DNA of 64,000 bases from contig CM068580.1 of NCBI GenBank assembly GCA_035048485.1, positions 60,438,983-60,502,982 of the forward strand, written 5' to 3'. Positions 13,209 to 24,699 of the stretch are shown piece by piece. Origin of the DNA: Pteria penguin (Eukaryota > Mollusca > Bivalvia > Pterioida > Pteriidae). The translations under genes and the position numbers were made by a program. A model generated the notes under the pieces. It was not told where the DNA came from. It worked only from the letters and a program-made list of their open reading frames with translations, and ran no database searches. How positions within the stretch are numbered: position 1 is the first letter of the stretch; the number at the start of each line of letters is the position of its first letter.

Positions 13209-14078
13209 CGATGTTTTGGACTTTCATAAACGAAATTTACAAATTACTACTAAACTTTTAACTCAGGGTTACAGATATCACAAGCTAGGAAAAACATTCG
13301 GCAAATTCTTCAGATCTTATTCAGAACTTCTATCGAAATTTGGAAATATTTCTTTTAAACAGTATGTATCCAATGGAATTTCCCATCCTTATTTTTACGG
13401 TGATCTCGTATATAAACTAAGGAAAGTAAAAGGCTGCGATAACGTTATTTTATCATGTAATAAAATAATCAAACGTCTTATAAATAGACAATATGATATT
13501 GAGATCATCAAAAAGACTATAGGTCTTGTATTTGGCCCCTCTACAGCCTTATGCAGACTTTTACTTGAACGTTGCACGCTGACTAACAGGGCGGTGGGGA
13601 CTATATGACGGGCCTTGTTCAAACCTCTTTCAGAGGAGACATGGTCCTGAACCTCGTCCCCTCTGACTGTTAGTCGGGACTCCTACAGATCTCGGGTCTT
13701 AGCTCGCTTTCAGACTGGCAGAGCACGGTTTATCATGTTGATGTCGCATATATTTTTATACCATTATGTATTTTACAATACCTTGCGTGTTTATATTTTT
13801 ATGACCTCTCAATATGCGATACCTGTTGACCCTTGTTCTTTACATGGAGGATTATTTATAAATTTTTAAAAGGAAGGTGGGCCCGTAAACCGGTTAACCA
13901 CACCATTTGTTTGGCTTTTGTCAAATTAAATGACCGTCCTAAGTCGGTATCGTAATTGCACTACAATCAAATATTTTTGTAATGTGATATATGTTCTAGT
14001 ATATTATTTATATTCATGTATTGTATAGCTCTATGGTGACTTCTGCCACATAACTGAGCCAGTAACTCCTCTTTTTTC
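13209..14078 (+). mobile_element. 5'-truncated RT-related retroelement, copy 1
   Basis: It opens directly in coding sequence (DFHKRNLQITTKL) and keeps an open frame to TNRAVGTI at 13608. About 470 bp of non-coding tail follows (gtgggcccgtaaaccggttaaccac and onward). The whole block is near-identical to 31503-32405, and its last 200 bp recur at 38788-38995. The 5' end is abrupt, as with target-primed retrotransposition. The longer copy shows a YLDDI reverse-transcriptase motif. The RT family is not assigned. Confidence 0.7.
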
Positions 14079-14533
14079 TTAGAAAAATGACCTTAGATAT
14101 TTGAACTTCATCATTTTCATCAAAGTAAAAAAGCATTCTTGGTCAAGTTAAAGAGTATATATTTGAGATTATAAGACTTACAATTAATGTTTATATCTTT
14201 TTTCGTAGTACCTGTAGTACAGAGTAGATTAATATAAATAAATCACAAATTTTATGCATAACTAATTAAGTTATAAACTCAGAAATTGCGAGGTTGTGCA
14301 TTTTCATTTGCTGGAAAATGGTGTGAAAATGCGATATTGTCCATTTTCAAATCTCATATCTTGTAAAGTACTTGAGATAAACCGGTGAAATTTTCCGAGT
14401 TTATTAACTATAAATCGTACATTGTAACTTATCTATTCTTTGGTATATTGTGATACAAATAAATTATTAATAGGTATCTAAAAAGTGTATCTCGTGTGTT
14501 TTAAGGAAAGAGTTTGGGCCTCGATAAACTTGT

Positions 14534-14576
14534 ACCAAAAATGGTGACTGGGATTACAAAGGACCTTATTGTTAAA
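14534..14576 (+). pseudogene. CCP exon D, 3' part
   Basis: It encodes TKNGDWDYKGPYC in frame with the 5' part at 9944-10080 and ends at a|gtaaat, a plausible donor. The penultimate codon, CAG in the intact sister exon, is TAA here (position 14573), a nonsense change. So exon D was hit by both an insertion and a stop. Confidence 0.75.
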
Positions 14577-14979
14577 GTAAATAGAAGAACGGCTTTAATG
14601 AGTACTTAAATAATGGTAATATAATGTAAAATTTATCTATAAAATACCATGTCTATGTAAAGCATAATTATGTTATATAGCAGTAGAATTAGCTTTGTGC
14701 TCTGATCAAGATACACATAATGTAAATATATGGTTATACATAAAACTAGAGTTAGATAAATGTTCCCTTTTTAATTGACTAATCGCTAAGTGTCCAGAAC
14801 TGCAACCGCTGCCAAACTTTTTTATTATGACGCCATTTAACTGGATGCAGGACATATGACGGAGCATAACTTATCGTTTATTTTTCTCAGTTTTGTATTA
14901 TTTTTGTATACAATTCTAAAGCAATTAAATTTCAATATTGAAATTTTGGTCAATTATTAACCATACATAATCTTTTATC
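14577..14979. other. no recognisable feature
   Basis: AT-rich intron-like sequence after the split exon. No repeat or coding signal is recognised. Confidence 0.5.
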
Positions 14980-15600
14980 TGGAGGTCAAAGAAATTACAG
15001 AAAGTAGTAATTCTACTTCGTATTTAGATATAATGTTGTCTTTCGACATTAATGGTCAATTGAACACCTCACTCTATGACAAACGTGACGATTTCAATTT
15101 CGATATCACAAACCTCCCTTTCACATGTAGCAACATTCCATCACCGACCGCATACGACGTTTTCATATATCAGTTAATACGTTATTCCAGAGCATGTTCA
15201 CATTACATTTGTTCTGAGGGCTAGGCGACTTTCAGATAAGCTCCTCAACCAGAGTTATATATGTGCTAGACTAACAACGTCACTGAGGAAGTTCTATGGT
15301 CGTTACGAGACTCTCATTACTCAATATGATATCTCGTTATTCAGAGTTTTAAATGATATTCTGGAGTGAGACCGATTCCGATCATTTAAAACAGATTTGA
15401 CACCTTTTATACAAGAAGGTTACCTACTTTGTCTTCTCCATATATAAATATATATGAAATGTACACGATTTGACTCTTTGTACTGGGTATATGTGACGGG
15501 TGTTGCCAGCAATCAGGAGATGCTCACTCTCCCCGGGCACCTGATCTCACTCCATCACAGGGGTTCACATATGCTCTTCAAGTAGACATTTTTCTTTACA
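14980..15600 (+). pseudogene. decayed reverse-transcriptase C-terminal region plus 3' tail
   Basis: The frame reads EVKEITESSNSTSYLDIML, then SLYDKRDDFNFDITNLPF, and continues frameshifted as SLRKFYGRYETLITQYD. These blocks are the older relative of the RT family at 31138-32405 (FLDLNI..., IYDKREDFGFPIVNFPY). The conserved tail ctccccgggcacctgatctc follows at 15534 and is reused as a dispersed repeat at 4.2 and 16.5 kb. Several stops and frameshifts are present. Confidence 0.65.
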
Positions 15601-15770
15601 TTATTTATGTATCTGTCATGTTTAAAATGAATTTATTAATTATATCAAGGTGAGCAGGAAGGATGTAGTTTTTTTAAACATCCTTGAATTTTCAAAAATT
15701 TTTCGCTTAAAATGCCTCTTTTATGAAAACCTGTTAATTTTTGTCATTTTTTTTTTTTGACATATTGTTT

Positions 15771-17210
15771 TAACAATTGGTCAAATGATTGATAATGTAC
15801 TAGTTGATGTTGCTGTTAAGTGTATGATTTTCCACATTGCCTGAAATTGTAGTTTACGTTATCAATTCACATTACTTTATTTTAATTCTTGTTTGTAACA
15901 ACCTTGTTTTATAACCCTTCGGTCTCGGTTCCTAAATTTATTCTTCACACAAGAGATAAAAGGGAAAAAGCTTAAGATACAATTTCTAATCACCTAACTG
16001 TTTTAAATGCACACTTATGAAAAAGGAATGTTTCCACACAATTATGCCCTCAGATTGATAGATCTTGAGCATATTGTTTTTGTCCTGTTTGTGTGTGTAT
16101 TTGATGCTCAGTTGCGAATTATTAACATTTGGCATATCTTTTAACCATATAAAACATATTTTATGAGCCTTCAATCTAGACCTTTATTTTGTACCTAAAA
16201 TATCATTAGACGCAATTTTTCAATCGTGGTAGTTAATTTTTTTATAGGTCGTTCTTGTGGCAATACCTATCCAGTAGCATAGTAATGACTGACTGTAAAA
16301 TTGACCTACGTGTATGAACTACATATATTTTGCTTGCATTGTCTTTCATTTTTGAACCATAAGATATGCCCTTAGACGTTTCCCATGTGGGGCATTCACG
16401 CGATGTATTTCCATTGATGCCATTATCTACCATGACCGTAGGTTCTTCAGGTTTGACGTACATTTTAATGTAAAATACATGAGTAACTGGTGTCATATGA
16501 TTATGGCACTGACAATAATGTACTACAGTGGACATTCATGGAGATGAGACCAGGTGACTAGGAGGAATGAGAGTGTCCTGTTTGGCTGGACGCATTCTCC
16601 GTGGATGCTCTTACATACAGGCGAAACAAATATAAATCAGCACTGTATATATACATGAAATTGAACACTGCGTAGAAAGTGTCATTGCCTAAAAGCATGA
16701 TTGCCATGGAAATAAGGTTTATGCTAAAGAAGATAAGGCTTTGATAACATGTATTTATTACGTCAAGACCATTTCATTGAAAGCATAATCTAGGGTTTTG
16801 TGATCTTGACATTTATGTGGATCTGCGTTTAGAAAAATGCTTTCTATAGCCATAACGTTTGAATCATTGCAGTTAGGGTTTTCACGTTTCATACGTGTTC
16901 CTTATGGTGAGACCTTTTACCATGATTATGACCTTTGATTTTGCCTTTGATGTTTGACTTAGTTGAAAAATTCCTCCACAAGAATGAACCCCCCCCCCCC
17001 CCCCCCACCACCACCACCACCAATTTGTATAGGATTTCGAAGTCTTATTCTGTTATCTATATATTCACAACCGAAATAGCAACAGTCACATGCCCGATAA
17101 AACATCTATTACATAACTGAAGCAAGATGTACATGAGAAACACTATTTCCCCGGGCGACAAAAAAATTAATGAGGGAACCTGATCAAGGTAATAAATACT
17201 GTATCTATGT
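15771..17210 (+). other. paralogous CCP block that has lost its exon
   Basis: 15781-15845 matches the intron just upstream of the other CCP exons (gtactagttgatgttgctgt). 15880-15960 matches the intron just downstream (tcggttcctaaatttattcttcac). The CCP exon that should lie between, near 15850, is absent. The rest aligns with 880-2200 and 5200-5520, including tttgaaccat near 16350 and aagataaggctttga near 16730. A C-run followed by (CCA)n lies at 16987-17021. Confidence 0.65.
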
Positions 17211-17385
17211 AGGAAGTAAGAGGGTTATCTCCCCATGTCCGTTACCAGATGGCAGCACTCCATGCAGTCAGTCAGCACCTTAGTTTACAGAAGGAAAGCT
17301 CTGCATTTGGCATTCAGCAAAATAACGGCTTTACACATTTGACTACTGAATTGTCTGTCAGACCAAATTATTTATTATTGGCATT

Positions 17386-19126
17386 ATGGGTAAATCTAAG
17401 CACCGTCCTATGAGCACTCAACAATTAAAAGATGAATTACATAAAAAATGCAAGACCGTCGGGAAGGAAGAAAGAATAAGTAGAATGGTAAATTTATACA
17501 TGTACAACTTTACTTTATTTATCAACATATTAGCCTAATCGTAGTATCCCAAAATTTGATTAAAACGGAAAGGTTATTATTGTGAATTAATTATAAAATC
17601 CCCGCTATTTAACGTTCATATTCTAAGTGAATTATGCACGATGAAAAACAATTTACACAGAAAATTTCCATGTTTAACATTTTTCTTGACATTAGTTAAT
17701 AAAACTGCGACACTATAAATATATAAATCAGGATTATTAAAGTCTACCATTTTCTTTTCATCGTTTTCAATATCATTACGTTTTTGAATGTATTTTATTT
17801 ATTTATTTATTAGTGTATTCACCCTTTTTCAGACTGATATCATATGAGAGAAATAAAAAGTATTCGGAACGGATGAGGAATTATGAGTTGATTTTACTAT
17901 GGATTTGCCACATTTAGACGACTATTTGGATTTAAACTTGTATTCACAGCAATTCGACAAAAAATCTAATCAGCATGTTACACAACGATATTGTGAGAAA
18001 TTCCTGCGTTTTTATAGTGTCTCGCGTCAGAATGACCAGTACCTGGTGAAAGCAAGTGGTCGTGCTGAGATGAAGAAAGGAATTTATGTTATACTGTAGA
18101 TGTCAGTTTATCTAGCCAAAGAGTCACAGTGTGTGAATACGCAGCAGGGATAGGTCAACATTACATTGTAAACATTTATGTATGATGCGTTCTGTTTTCA
18201 AAAAAAGCGTGTTGTTATTTCGGAAGAAACCTTTGCCCAGAAATTACATTACAGAGCTTCCATAAATGCCCAAAATATTTCGGGAGTCCAATATAAGCTG
18301 ATAAATTTAAAAATGCCAAGCGCGTATATCTACATTATCATCAGATCGTCAGAGACTATTTCAGGAGCATCTGTCTAATTTTCCCGGTATTTCAAAAATG
18401 CCCATATATCAGATTTCCAACCAGCAAACATGCGAGCTGTCAGTCATGACCACGATTATTTATGCAATATTCCAGAAGACCAATGTCTCCTTGATTTGCA
18501 TGTGAAGTCTGTGTCCGACTCTCAGATAAAGTGTATAAATGTTTACACATGCTGTCAAAACAAAAATGCATTATGGAAACAAGAGAAACTGAAACGAATG
18601 ACATCGTCAATGTTTAGGCGTATCTGTAAAGCTACTGACCGTATCGATAAACGGAAACTGGCGAAATCGGCCATAATATGAACCTGTACATGTAGCTAGA
18701 GATCTGTATTTGCAAGGTTCCAGAGATAAAGTGACAGAACGTGGTCTCATAGTAAGGAAGGACTACCCATTCTTAGCAGCGTCAACAGACGAAATTAAAA
18801 AAAAAAGAACTTGTGGAAATTAAATGTCCATATACCGCAAGGGACAACACCATATCTCATAATTCGATGAAAACAGCGGGTATTTCCTTGATGATACTCA
18901 TGATTCTCACTATCAAATTCAGGGACAACTGCTTTTTAGGAGCAAACTATTGCACTTTGATAGTTTGTCTGGCAAATTAGACAAAATAAATGATATTATA
19001 TACATTACACTATCTAGATAGGAATAATTTATTCATTCATGACATGACTGAAAAGTTAAAGGCTTTTTATGAAGATTATTTCAAGAATGAATTATTAGAA
19101 CAACCCCTATATTGGACACATATAAA
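17386..19126 (+). pseudogene. YqaJ-type nuclease protein of an ISL2EU-like element
   Basis: The first exon, 17386 to about 17488, starts MGKSKHRPMS and has a SAP-like helix pair (TQQLKDELHKKCKTVGKEER), ending at a gtaaat donor. From 17899 the frame reads VKASGRAEMKKGIYV, then shifts to SSQRVTVCEYAAGIGQHY, in the style of a SWIM-like zinc region. YqaJ blocks follow: KRMTSSMFRRICKATDRIDK (about 18595), ERGLIVRKDYPFLAASTDE (about 18740), VEIKCPYTARD (after a frameshift in an A-run near 18800) and SHYQIQGQLLF (about 18908). The family is a PD-(D/E)xK nuclease fold. At least three frameshifts and stops make it non-functional. Confidence 0.7.
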
Positions 19127-19439
19127 ATAAAAGTAGTTAATATAAATTTGGTGTAAGTTCTCAGTTGAGTCTTTTTTTTTTCACTTGCATTATAAACTTA
19201 TACAATGTATGATATAGATATTATTTTGCCATGTATCTGATGAACAAAAGACAAACATGTAACTGTATGCTCATAACAAAATTTAACTTTTGTTACAAGA
19301 ACAATTCAATAAAAATATAGTCAATTTATTTACAAAAGGATGTTGATTTCCTAACTATGCATCTCATCTTTATGAATAATTCCTTCACGAAAATTACACA
19401 TAAAGCATACAAAAATAATGTCTGATGCCACTTTTGTCT

Positions 19440-19965
19440 CTGTACCTGAAAGAGGATGACTCAAAATCGTGTACTATTTAGTTAGTCCAAATAATCTTTC
19501 TATGTGCACTCTCTTACTGTACCATTCTATGCCATTTTCCCACTCATTTAGTTTTTCTTCTAAAACATCATGGGTATAATAATAGTAAATCTCTTGATGC
19601 AAATAAATCTTGCACATTACATTCTTTGTCGGCCATGATACTGTTTCCACTGCCACAGTTATTTATCAAACAACTTCTTTCGACAATCTGCCGATCACTT
19701 GTTGAACCACCATATGCAGGAGATATCAGACACCCTGGAGTAGATCCTACTAAAACCTTCACAGTTTTTGTATGTGGAGACTGCTGCCCGTTGAGCTTTT
19801 GGTGCACATGACTTCTTTATCGGACACTCTGTTCCATCTATAATGATTTGAGTTTTTGGAAACAAGTTTAAAATCTGACGAAGTAAAGTATCTGACAAGG
19901 CTCTTGTGTGGCCAAATGTTAACCTCCCTCCACTGCTTTGCCATGAATAATATCCATGTCTGCAT
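19440..19965 (-). pseudogene. DDE transposase (DDE_Tnp_4 type) fragment
   Basis: Minus-strand frames give, in order, FPKTQIIIDGTECPIKKS with the first Asp, KVLVGSTPGCLISPAYGG, GSTSDRQIVERSCLI with the second Asp, SIMADKE, and SKRVHIERLFGLTK with the Glu. This is the conserved block order of HARBI1-like/ISL2EU transposases. The blocks are split over three frames, so the gene is dead. It lies convergent with the YqaJ gene, consistent with one element. Confidence 0.75.
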
Positions 19966-20238
19966 TATACTTTTAAATTCAAAGTTCTTGATTTATCGCA
20001 GTTATTTCATCAAAGTCATGAAATACTGATTTTATACAGATACTCCTTGACCTCGAAAGTTCAAATATTTCAATCAATATGCAGCAGGTTCTAAAAATTG
20101 CAATATAAAAATGAATTTCATGCAAGTTTCGAATCTTGTATAAAAATGCACAGCTGCATCATCATGTTCAAATTTATCAATTGATAATAATAGCAACCTT
20201 GGTTTTTGTGTGCACATTTGTCTATTCCCAAAATATCA

Positions 20239-20460
20239 CTAAATGCCTAAACATTTAGAGACTGATAATCTTTTACACGAATCATCTTTAATGTAACCGT
20301 CTTTTGCATTTTCCGAACGCCAACGCCCATGCCGCTTAAACAAGCGATCTGGGACACTACAATTTGCTGCCGAAGCAGTACCCACGGATCTTAAACTATG
20401 CAACCCATATTGCTTTATGTCTGGGACTAAAGTCGAAAAAGCTTTAATAAAAATTCTCAC
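20239..20460 (-). pseudogene. tyrosine recombinase C-terminal fragment, unit 1
   Basis: A 73-residue open frame carries HSLRSVGTASAANC, RHGRWRSENAKDGYI and the end KCLGI. These fit the HxxR, H/W and terminal Tyr catalytic boxes of DIRS-type tyrosine recombinases. The N-terminal half is missing because the duplication breakpoint cuts the gene. Confidence 0.8.
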
Positions 20461-20892
20461 ATACGTGAATAAGTCAATGGTTTGTTCAAATTTCGAAAAA
20501 AAAAAAGATAGCCATGTTCAGTTTTATTTAAATTCTGAAACAAAACAAAAAAAAAAAAAAATAAAATGTATCAGATGAATATGTATTCAAATAAACAAAA
20601 TATTCTTCTATATTTTTGAGAGGACATAACGGAACTTTAGTGCCCGAAATAACAACCCAATTCCCGTCTCAATACATATCTGTTTTCTCTATGAAAATTG
20701 TCATATGTGAATTGACTCAAATAACAATACATGCTAAGAATATTTTCCGATAAGTATAGAGAATATTTCGAATAAGCATCCATTGGAATATCCCTTGTCT
20801 TTGATCATTTTATTTGATGATGTACTAGTTCATGTTGCTGTAAAGAATATGATTTTAATATATCGGCTGAAAATGTGCTTTCTATCTTACAG

Positions 20893-21069
20893 AAATAACT
20901 TGCGTAGCCGTAATCGATAGTAATGCCATCGTTAACATGAATAAAACATCATACCAGTATGGAGAAGTGGTGACGATCACATGTAACCCAGGATATGAAC
21001 TTAATGGAAGTTCATCAATCACCTGTACAGGCAATGGTGCATGGAATCATCAAGGGCCTTATTGTCAGA
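20893..21069 (+). CDS. CCP/Sushi domain exon E (array unit 1)
   Basis: A 177-bp phase 1-1 exon has the acceptor ttctatcttacag and the donor a|gtgagt. It encodes a full CCP module (EITCVAVID, TITCNPGYELN, SITCTGNGAWN, GPYCQS). It differs from the exons of units 2 and 3 at four nucleotides, of which three change the protein (V/A after the first Cys, T/K before the second, N/K after it). All CCP landmarks are intact. Confidence 0.85.
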
Positions 21070-21977
21070 GTGAGTACATAACATGTGGTTGTAAAATGTT
21101 CATATCGCTTATTCTTTTTTTTTTTTTTTTTTTTGCATGTAACAAGTTTATGTGTATTGACCCCTCTGTAGTGGTTGCTAATTTTTTTTTATCTAAACTA
21201 CATAACATTCTACAATTCTCTCCATTGATAATAATAAATCAATAAAAAACAAAACGAAAGATAAATTCCAATTCATTACCTTATTACGAAGAAGATAACT
21301 CCACATTAGGATACGTATAACGCAATGTCGAAATGTTAATACTACAAGTTATACAATTTTATATAGATTTTAAAAACATTTTAAATACCCTGATACAAAA
21401 TAAATAAGACATTTCAAAATGACAAGTAAATAGATTATTACATCACATCAAATCACCCAAAACATATAATCCTTATAAATAAATAAATAGTTCGAACCAT
21501 TTTAAAATTGAAATTAGTTGTAATCAAATAATTCTAAGCTTGATAAAAATTATATAAAAATTTAGCAGAAATTGGTATAGACGTGTGTACGACAGAACGT
21601 TTACGTGTCGAATGAACCAACCTAAGAAGAACTTGCACGTTTGGCGGGAAAATAAAATAACCATATAATAATGTCGAAACTAGGAGAAATTAATTTCATT
21701 CTAATTCACTTCGTTCAAATGAATGAAATTATATTTCTCAAACTCTCTCCATTGATTATAATAAATCAATCCAATGAATTGGAATTTATCTTTCGTTTTG
21801 TTTTTCATTGATTTATTATCATCAATGGAGAGAGTTTGAGTAATACAATTTCATTCATTTTAACGCAATGTCGAAACTATAAAGAACGGGAGATATATAT
21901 TACTAAAGTATAGTAATGATAATTTTTTTTTAATATAATATAAAATTTCAAAATCATAACCCATTCCCAAAATATCA

Positions 21978-22199
21978 CTAAATGCCTAAACATTTAGAGA
22001 CTGATAATCTTTTACACGAATCATCTTTAATGTAACCGTCTTTTGCATTTTCCGAACGCCAACGCCCATGTCGCTTAAACAAGCGATCTGGGACACTACA
22101 ATTTGCTGCCGAAGCAGTACCCACGGATCTTAAACTATGCAACCCATATTGCTTTATGTCTGGGACTAAAGTCGAAAAAGCTTTAATAAAAATTCTCAC
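21978..22199 (-). pseudogene. tyrosine recombinase C-terminal fragment, unit 2
   Basis: The encoded 73-residue peptide is identical to that of unit 1. It keeps the HxxR and HGRW boxes and the terminal Tyr context. A promoter or N-terminus is absent. Confidence 0.8.
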
Positions 22200-22628
22200 A
22201 TACGTGAATAAGTCAATGGTTTGTTCAAATTTCGAAAAAAAAAAAAGCCATGTTCAGTTTTATTTAAATTCTGAAACAAAACAAAAAGAAAAAAAATGTA
22301 TCAGATGAATATGTATTCAAATAAACAAAATATTCTTCTATATTTTTGAGAGGACATAACGGAACTTTAGTGCCCGAAATAACAACCCAATTCCCGTCTC
22401 AATACATATCTGTTTTACTTTTCTCTATGAAAATTGTCATATGTGTATTGACTCAAATAACAATACATGCTAAGAATATTTTCCGATAAGTATAGAAAAT
22501 ATTTCGAATAAGCATCCATGGGAATATCCCTTGTCTTTAATCATTTTATTTGATGATGTACTAGTTCATGTTGCTGTAAAGAATATGATTTTTATATATC
22601 GGCTGAAAATGTGCTTTCTATCTTACAG

Positions 22629-22805
22629 AAATAACGTGCGCAGCCGTAATCGATAGTAATGCCATCGTTAACATGAATAAAACATCATACCAGTATGGAG
22701 AAGTGGTGACGATCAAATGTAAACCAGGATATGAACTTAATGGAAGTTCATCAATCACCTGTACAGGCAATGGTGCATGGAATCATCAAGGGCCTTATTG
22801 TCAGA
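22629..22805 (+). CDS. CCP/Sushi domain exon F (array unit 2)
   Basis: A 177-bp phase 1-1 exon with the acceptor tcttacag and donor a|gtgagt. The module reads EITCAAVID, TIKCKPGYELN, SITCTGNGAWN, GPYCQS. Its nucleotide sequence is identical to exon G. Confidence 0.85.
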
Positions 22806-23716
22806 GTGAGTACATAACATGTGGTTGTAAAATGTTCATATCGCTTATTTCTTTTTTCTTTTTTTTTTTTTTTGCATGTAACAAGTTTATGTGTATTGAC
22901 CCCTCTGTAGTGGTTGCTAATTTCTTTTTTATCTAAACTACATAACATTCTACAATTCTCTCCATTGATAAGAATAAATCAATAAAAAACAAAACGAAAG
23001 ATTAATTCCAATTCATTACCTTATTACGAAGAAGATAACTCCACATTAGGATACGTATAACGCAATGTCGAAATGTTAATACTACAAGTTATACAATTTT
23101 ATATAGATTTTAAAAACATTTTAAATACCCTGATACAAAATAAATAAGACATTTCAAAATGACAAGTAAATAGATTATTACATCACATCAAATCACCAAA
23201 AACATATAATCCTTATAAATAAATAAATAGTTCGAACCATTTTAAAATTGAAATTAGTTGTAATCAAATAATTCTAAGCTTGATAAAAATTATATAAAAA
23301 TTTAGCAGAAATTGGTATAGACGTGTGTACGACAGAACGTTTACGTGTCGAATGAACCAACCTAAGAAGAATTTGCACGTTTGGCGGGAAAATAAAATAA
23401 CCATATAATAATGTCGAAACTAGGAGAAATTAATTTCATTCTAATTCACTTCGTTCAAATGAATGAAATTATATTTCTCAAACTCTCTCCATTGATTATA
23501 ATAAATCAATCCAATGAATTGGAATTTATCTTTCGTTTTGTTTTTCATTGATTTATTATCATCAATGGAGAGAGTTTGAGTAATACAATTTCATTCATTT
23601 TAACGCAATGTCGAAACTACAAAGAACGGGAGATATATATTACTAAAGTATAGTAATGATAATTTTTTTTAATATAATATAAAATTTCAAAATCATAACC
23701 AATTCCCAAAATATCA

Positions 23717-23938
23717 CTAAATGCCTAAACATTTAGAGACTGATAATCTTTTACACGAATCATCTTTAATGTAACCGTCTTTTGCAGTTTCCGATCGCCA
23801 ACGCCCATGTCGCTTAAACAAGCGATCTGGGACACTACAATTTGCTGCCGAAGCAGTACCCACGGATCTTAAACTATGCAACCCATATTGCTTTATGTCT
23901 GGGACTAAAGTCGAAAAAGCTTTAATAAAAATTCTCAC
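23717..23938 (-). pseudogene. tyrosine recombinase C-terminal fragment, unit 3
   Basis: Same fragment as in units 1 and 2, with one amino-acid change (WRSETAKDGY instead of WRSENAKDGY). Confidence 0.8.
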
Positions 23939-24016
23939 ATACGTGAATAAGTCAATGGTTTGTTCAAATTTCGAAAAAAAAGATAGCCATGTTCAGTTTT
24001 ATTTAAATTCTGAAAC

Positions 24017-24050
<34 letters not shown>

Positions 24051-24382
24051 TGTATCAGATGAATATGTATTCAAATAAACAAAATATTCTTCTATATTTT
24101 TGAGAGGACATAACGGAACTTTAGTGCCCGAAATAACAACCGAATTCCCGTCTCAATACATATCTGTTTTACTTTTCTCTATGAAAATTGTCATATGTGT
24201 ATTGACTCAAATAACAATACATGCTAAGAATATTTTCCGATAAGTATAGAAAATATTTCGAATAAGCATCCATTGGAATATCCCTTGTCTTTGATCATTT
24301 TATTTGATGATGTACTAGTTCATGTTGCTGTAAAGAATATGATTTTTATATATCGGCTGAAAATGTGCTTTCTATCTTACAG

Positions 24383-24559
24383 AAATAACGTGCGCAGCCG
24401 TAATCGATAGTAATGCCATCGTTAACATGAATAAAACATCATACCAGTATGGAGAAGTGGTGACGATCAAATGTAAACCAGGATATGAACTTAATGGAAG
24501 TTCATCAATCACCTGTACAGGCAATGGTGCATGGAATCATCAAGGGCCTTATTGTCAGA
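24383..24559 (+). CDS. CCP/Sushi domain exon G (array unit 3)
   Basis: A 177-bp phase 1-1 exon, identical in sequence to exon F, with the same splice sites. If E, F and G are all spliced in, the receptor would carry three near-identical consecutive CCP modules. Alternative inclusion would keep the frame because every exon is phase 1-1. Confidence 0.85.
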
Positions 24560-24699
24560 GTGAGTACATAACATGTGGTTGTAAAATGTTCCTATCGCTT
24601 ATTTCTTTTTTTTTTTTTTTTTTTTGCATGTAACAAGTTTATGTGTATTGACCCCCCTGTAGTGGTTGCTAATTTTTTTTTATCTAAACTACATAACAT

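Larger units (their letters stand above)
10081..14525. mobile_element. hAT-like insertion splitting a CCP exon (about 4.4 kb)
   Basis: The insert begins TAGTGAGGCCCA and ends in the inverted form TGGGCCTCGATA, with an 8-bp core identical between termini. The left end fits the hAT terminal consensus YARNG. The flanks gacatgt (10074-10080) and aacttgt (14527-14533) match at 5 of 7 positions, as expected for a decayed 7-8 bp target duplication. No transposase is recognised, so it may be non-autonomous or too decayed. It carries a nested MITE at 10421 and a nested RT-related copy at 13209. From 10.6 to 13.2 kb I see nothing else; the minus-strand open frame at 11109-11441 has no recognisable domain. 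Confidence 0.55.
17218..20223. mobile_element. ISL2EU-like DNA transposon, decayed and right-truncated
   Basis: It has two convergent coding regions: a SAP/SWIM/YqaJ-type nuclease on + (17386-19126) and a DDE transposase on - (19965-19440). Pairing of a DDE transposase with a YqaJ nuclease is, from memory, the hallmark of eukaryotic ISL2EU elements. The left end is near gggttatctcccc at 17223. No inverted copy of this is found on the right, where the tandem array starts abruptly at 20224, so the right terminus is probably lost. Confidence 0.6.
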
